Shown: positions 5,422 through 6,777 of the stretch, in pieces
Numbering within the stretch: position 1 is the first letter of the stretch
How the letters are laid out: each line of letters opens with the position of its first letter
DNA from: Minisyncoccota bacterium
GTDB lineage: Bacteria > Patescibacteriota > Minisyncoccia > UBA6257 > JAAZHW01
Direction of reading: 5' to 3'
DNA length: 6,777 nucleotides
Assembly (NCBI GenBank): GCA_028696375.1
Contig: JAQVHD010000022.1
Coordinates: 1 to 6,777 of the forward strand
Translations under genes and position numbers: made by a program
Notes under the pieces: model-generated
Told to the model about the DNA's origin: nothing
The model's database searches: none
The model's input: the letters and a program-made list of their open reading frames with translations, nothing else

Positions 5422-5910
5422 TTAAATTAAACGTACTATTTCTTTAATGTCACTGCGCGTCATCTGTGGTCGGGATTCCTGAATCAAATCAATCAGTTGA
5501 TTTTTGCTTTCGATTTCATACCGATTTTGCAAAAAAATTGCCGTCGTAAGAATCGCCAGTTCTTCCGCACTCAACTGACCGTACTTATCAATCAAGCGTC
5601 TGATAAGCTCCCGATCTTCTTCCGCTAAAGAGTAAGGATTTTGATTGAGACGAATAAAACTTCCTCCGCCTGAATAACTAATAACTTCTATTATTGCTTG
5701 AACCAATAAACGATCAATACCCAACTCGACCAATTCAGAAAATGGACCACGATGATTTAGAGAAAAGCTGAAATCCCACTTTTTCTTCTGTTCAAACAAA
5801 AACAGCATTTTCTGCAAAATCAAAGAACCCACTCGACGCCACGGCAATCTTCTCTGAAATTCTTCCAAAAAACCGCAGATCAATTTCATTACTTCTTCGA
5901 GCGATTCCAT
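5422..5910 (-). CDS. YwgA/Panacea-like protein of unknown function
   Basis: This 162-residue, probably cytoplasmic protein has no signal or membrane segment. Residues 28-72 carry VGSLILQKMLFLFEQ, then FSFSLNHRGPFSELV, then a helix with LLVQAII. This is the L-Q-K-hydrophobic plus GP[FY]S pattern shared by Bacillus YwgA-like proteins and the Panacea/SocA antitoxin-type fold. A helical second half (95-162) ends with SRPQMTRSDIKEIVRLI, similar to the tail of YwgA relatives (K/R-P-x-h-[ST]). The assignment is from remembered patterns and remote. The start is fixed by an AAAGGAGG 5 nt upstream, favouring it over Met8. It lies 71 bp after truB, with a 22-bp-spaced direct repeat between, and ends at a strong terminator. 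No toxin gene is adjacent, so an antitoxin role is not supported by context. Confidence 0.7.
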   Translation of the reverse strand: MESLEEVMKLICGFLEEFQRRLPWRRVGSLILQKMLFLFEQKKKWDFSFSLNHRGPFSELVELGIDRLLVQAIIEVISYSGGGSFIRLNQNPYSLAEEDRELIRRLIDKYGQLSAEELAILTTAIFLQNRYEIESKNQLIDLIQESRPQMTRSDIKEIVRLI

Positions 5911-5915
5911 AAAAA

Positions 5916-5923
5916 CCTCCTTT
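5916..5923 (-). promoter_or_regulatory. Strong Shine-Dalgarno of the YwgA-like gene
   Basis: AAAGGAGG lies 5 nt before the ATG at 5910 and is nearly fully complementary to the 16S rRNA 3' end. It decides the start and shows that this organism does use Shine-Dalgarno initiation, although no other gene in the window has such a site at normal distance. Confidence 0.9.
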
Positions 5924-5935
5924 ATGTAAATTTTG

Positions 5936-5945
5936 AATAGCTATT
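5936..5945 (-). repeat. 10-bp palindrome AATAGCTATT in the YwgA-like gene leader
   Basis: This perfect 10-bp palindrome sits between the direct repeats and the Shine-Dalgarno of the YwgA-like gene. It could be half of an operator, but in A/T-rich DNA a palindrome this short can arise by chance. Confidence 0.35.
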
Positions 5946-5958
5946 GATCAGATTAAAT

Positions 5959-5989
5959 ATTAACGAGTTTTTGTCAAATCATTAACGAG
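5959..5989 (-). repeat. Direct repeat pair CTCGTTAAT with 22-bp period, TTGACA between
   Basis: The 9-mer CTCGTTAAT occurs at 5981-5989 and 5959-5967 on the minus strand, exactly 22 bp apart (two helical turns). A perfect -35-like TTGACA (5972-5977) lies in the gap. The upstream copy includes the truB stop codon. No good -10 box stands at 16-18 nt from this -35 (the best is TAATCT at 5950-5955). Possible operator for the YwgA-like gene; function is inferred from position only. Confidence 0.45.
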
Positions 5990-6626
5990 GAGATTTGTCT
6001 AAAATTGCTTCCAAAGTTTGAGCTTCATCTAGATGATAGGGTCCAATAGCTAATCTTTTAATATTTTTCACAGTGGCTCCCACTCCTAAAGCAATACCAA
6101 TTTCATTAATAAAACTTCTCACATAAAATCCTGACGAAACATTAAGAATTAATTTAAATTCGGGATAACGAAAAGATAATAATTTTAAAGAATAAATAGT
6201 TACTTTCTGCGGTTTCAAAATAATTTTTTGGCCACGTCGGGCTAATTTATATGCCGGTTGCCCTTTGATTTTTTTGGCAGAATAAGAAGGTGGCGTTTGC
6301 CAAATCTCACCCTGAAACTTTTTTAAAACTTGTTCTAATTCAAGATGCAACACACGCCGCAAATTGGTTTGCAAAATGCGCCCTTCTAAATCAAAAGTGT
6401 CTGTCCTTATTCCTAAGATGGCCTCGACTTCATAAATTTTTGGCAGTTTCAAAAAATGTGAAGCTTCCTTAGTTTTTTTACCAGTCAAAACAATTAATAA
6501 GCCAGAGGCTTGAGGATCAAGCGTTCCTGCATGACCAACTTTCACTTTATATTTTTGCTTAACTAAATTTACTACCTGCGCTGAACTAATGCCTTTCGGT
6601 TTATTTATTAATAAAATTTGATCCAC
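5982..6626 (-). CDS. truB: tRNA pseudouridine-55 synthase TruB (short form)
   Basis: This enzyme converts U55 in the T-loop of tRNAs to pseudouridine. Motifs: LINKPKG (6-12), GHAGTLDPQASGLL with the catalytic D37, IYEVE (Y65, the conserved active-site Tyr), DTFDLEG, PPSYSAKKIKGQPAYKLAR, SSGFYVRSFINEIG (R170, pairing with the catalytic Asp), and GATVKNIKRLAIGPY. At 214 residues it is about 100 shorter than E. coli TruB (314), lacking the C-terminal PUA-type domain and trimmed inside; the catalytic core is complete. The start is GTG (6624-6626), chosen because MDQILLINKPKG aligns with the family N-terminus; no Shine-Dalgarno is present. It begins 22 nt after tRNA-Pro with no promoter visible between, so it is probably co-transcribed with the tRNAs that it modifies. 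Confidence 0.96.
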   Translation of the reverse strand: MDQILLINKPKGISSAQVVNLVKQKYKVKVGHAGTLDPQASGLLIVLTGKKTKEASHFLKLPKIYEVEAILGIRTDTFDLEGRILQTNLRRVLHLELEQVLKKFQGEIWQTPPSYSAKKIKGQPAYKLARRGQKIILKPQKVTIYSLKLLSFRYPEFKLILNVSSGFYVRSFINEIGIALGVGATVKNIKRLAIGPYHLDEAQTLEAILDKSPR

Positions 6627-6648
6627 AGTTTGAAAAAATTAATCAGAG

Positions 6649-6720
6649 TCGGGCTGCCGGGATTTGAACCCGGACTAAATCCTCCCAAAGGACTCGTGCT
6701 AGCCATTACACTACAGCCCG
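6649..6720 (-). tRNA. tRNA-Pro (anticodon UGG), no encoded CCA
   Basis: A full cloverleaf of 72 nt on the minus strand: acceptor CGGGCTG/CAGCCCG, D stem GTGT/GCAC, and anticodon stem AGTCC/GGATT. The loop TTTGGGA puts anticodon TGG at 6685-6687, with G37 as usual for proline tRNAs. The T arm is CCGGG-TTCAAAT-CCCGG, with A73. A73 is followed by CTCTG, so CCA must be added enzymatically. It lies 5 nt after tRNA-Glu and 22 nt before truB. Confidence 0.96.
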
Positions 6721-6725
6721 GCAAG

Positions 6726-6777
6726 CGCCGCCACCGGGAATCGAACCCGAATTTACACCTTGAAAGAGTGTTGTCCT
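6726..6777 (-). tRNA. tRNA-Glu (anticodon UUC), cut by the window edge
   Basis: Only the 3' two-thirds are present. The anticodon stem is ACACT/GGTGT with loop CTTTCAA (anticodon TTC at 6762-6764). The T arm is TCGGG-TTCGATT-CCCGG, the acceptor 3' strand TGGCGGC, and the discriminator G73, as usual for Glu. CTTGC follows, so CCA is not encoded. The 5' acceptor strand and most of the D arm lie beyond 6777. Confidence 0.93.

Noticed and set aside
5950..5977. Full promoter for the YwgA-like gene using TTGACA at 5972-5977
   Set aside because: The -35 is perfect, but no acceptable -10 exists at 16-18 nt (TAATCT is the best), so I report only the repeat and leave transcription from truB as the simpler reading.
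1..6777. CRISPR array, insertion sequence or prophage genes
   Set aside because: No spaced repeat series, transposase motif, terminal inverted repeats or phage structural gene is visible on either strand.

Overview
This is a low-GC, gene-dense bacterial segment in which every supported gene lies on the minus strand; in transcription order it runs from the right end to the left. The style points to the Candidate Phyla Radiation (Patescibacteria). The evidence is a shortened MetK and TruB, a lamin-tail-domain surface protein with a proline/threonine-rich stalk, a stand-alone PD-(D/E)XK nuclease with a Cys quartet, very short intergenic gaps, and one gene with a strong Shine-Dalgarno among others with none. 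TGA is used as a stop (metK), so the code appears standard rather than the TGA=Gly code of Gracilibacteria. The lineage call is inference from gene style; no marker gene in the window settles it.

Layout in transcription order: a 3'-partial tRNA-Glu(UUC) at the right edge, tRNA-Pro(UGG), and truB (GTG start), probably one transcript. Next comes a YwgA/Panacea-like protein of unknown function with a strong Shine-Dalgarno and a strong intrinsic terminator. It is followed by a RecB/Cas4-type nuclease-fold protein, then metK preceded by a consensus promoter, a SAM-I (S-box) riboswitch and a terminator. Then come a 541-residue membrane protein joining two thioredoxin-like domains to a CcdA/DsbD-type core, a small heat-shock protein (Hsp20), and a membrane-anchored FN3-like plus lamin-tail protein whose start codon overlaps the hsp20 stop. 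A tRNA-Arg(CCU) with encoded CCA closes the window.

Functional threads: metK looks SAM-controlled by premature termination. The thioredoxin/DsbD-like protein should carry electrons across the membrane to extracytoplasmic disulfides. The cysteine-rich lamin-tail protein two genes downstream is a plausible client, which is inference. Promoters can be read directly for four genes. Three of them have their -35 box against or inside the stop codon of the preceding gene, and two are predicted to give essentially leaderless mRNAs. I see no mobile element, CRISPR array or phage gene. The most interesting signals are regulatory (riboswitch, leaderless promoters, a 4-codon upstream ORF before hsp20, a 22-bp-phased repeat before the YwgA-like gene) and the duplicated redox module.
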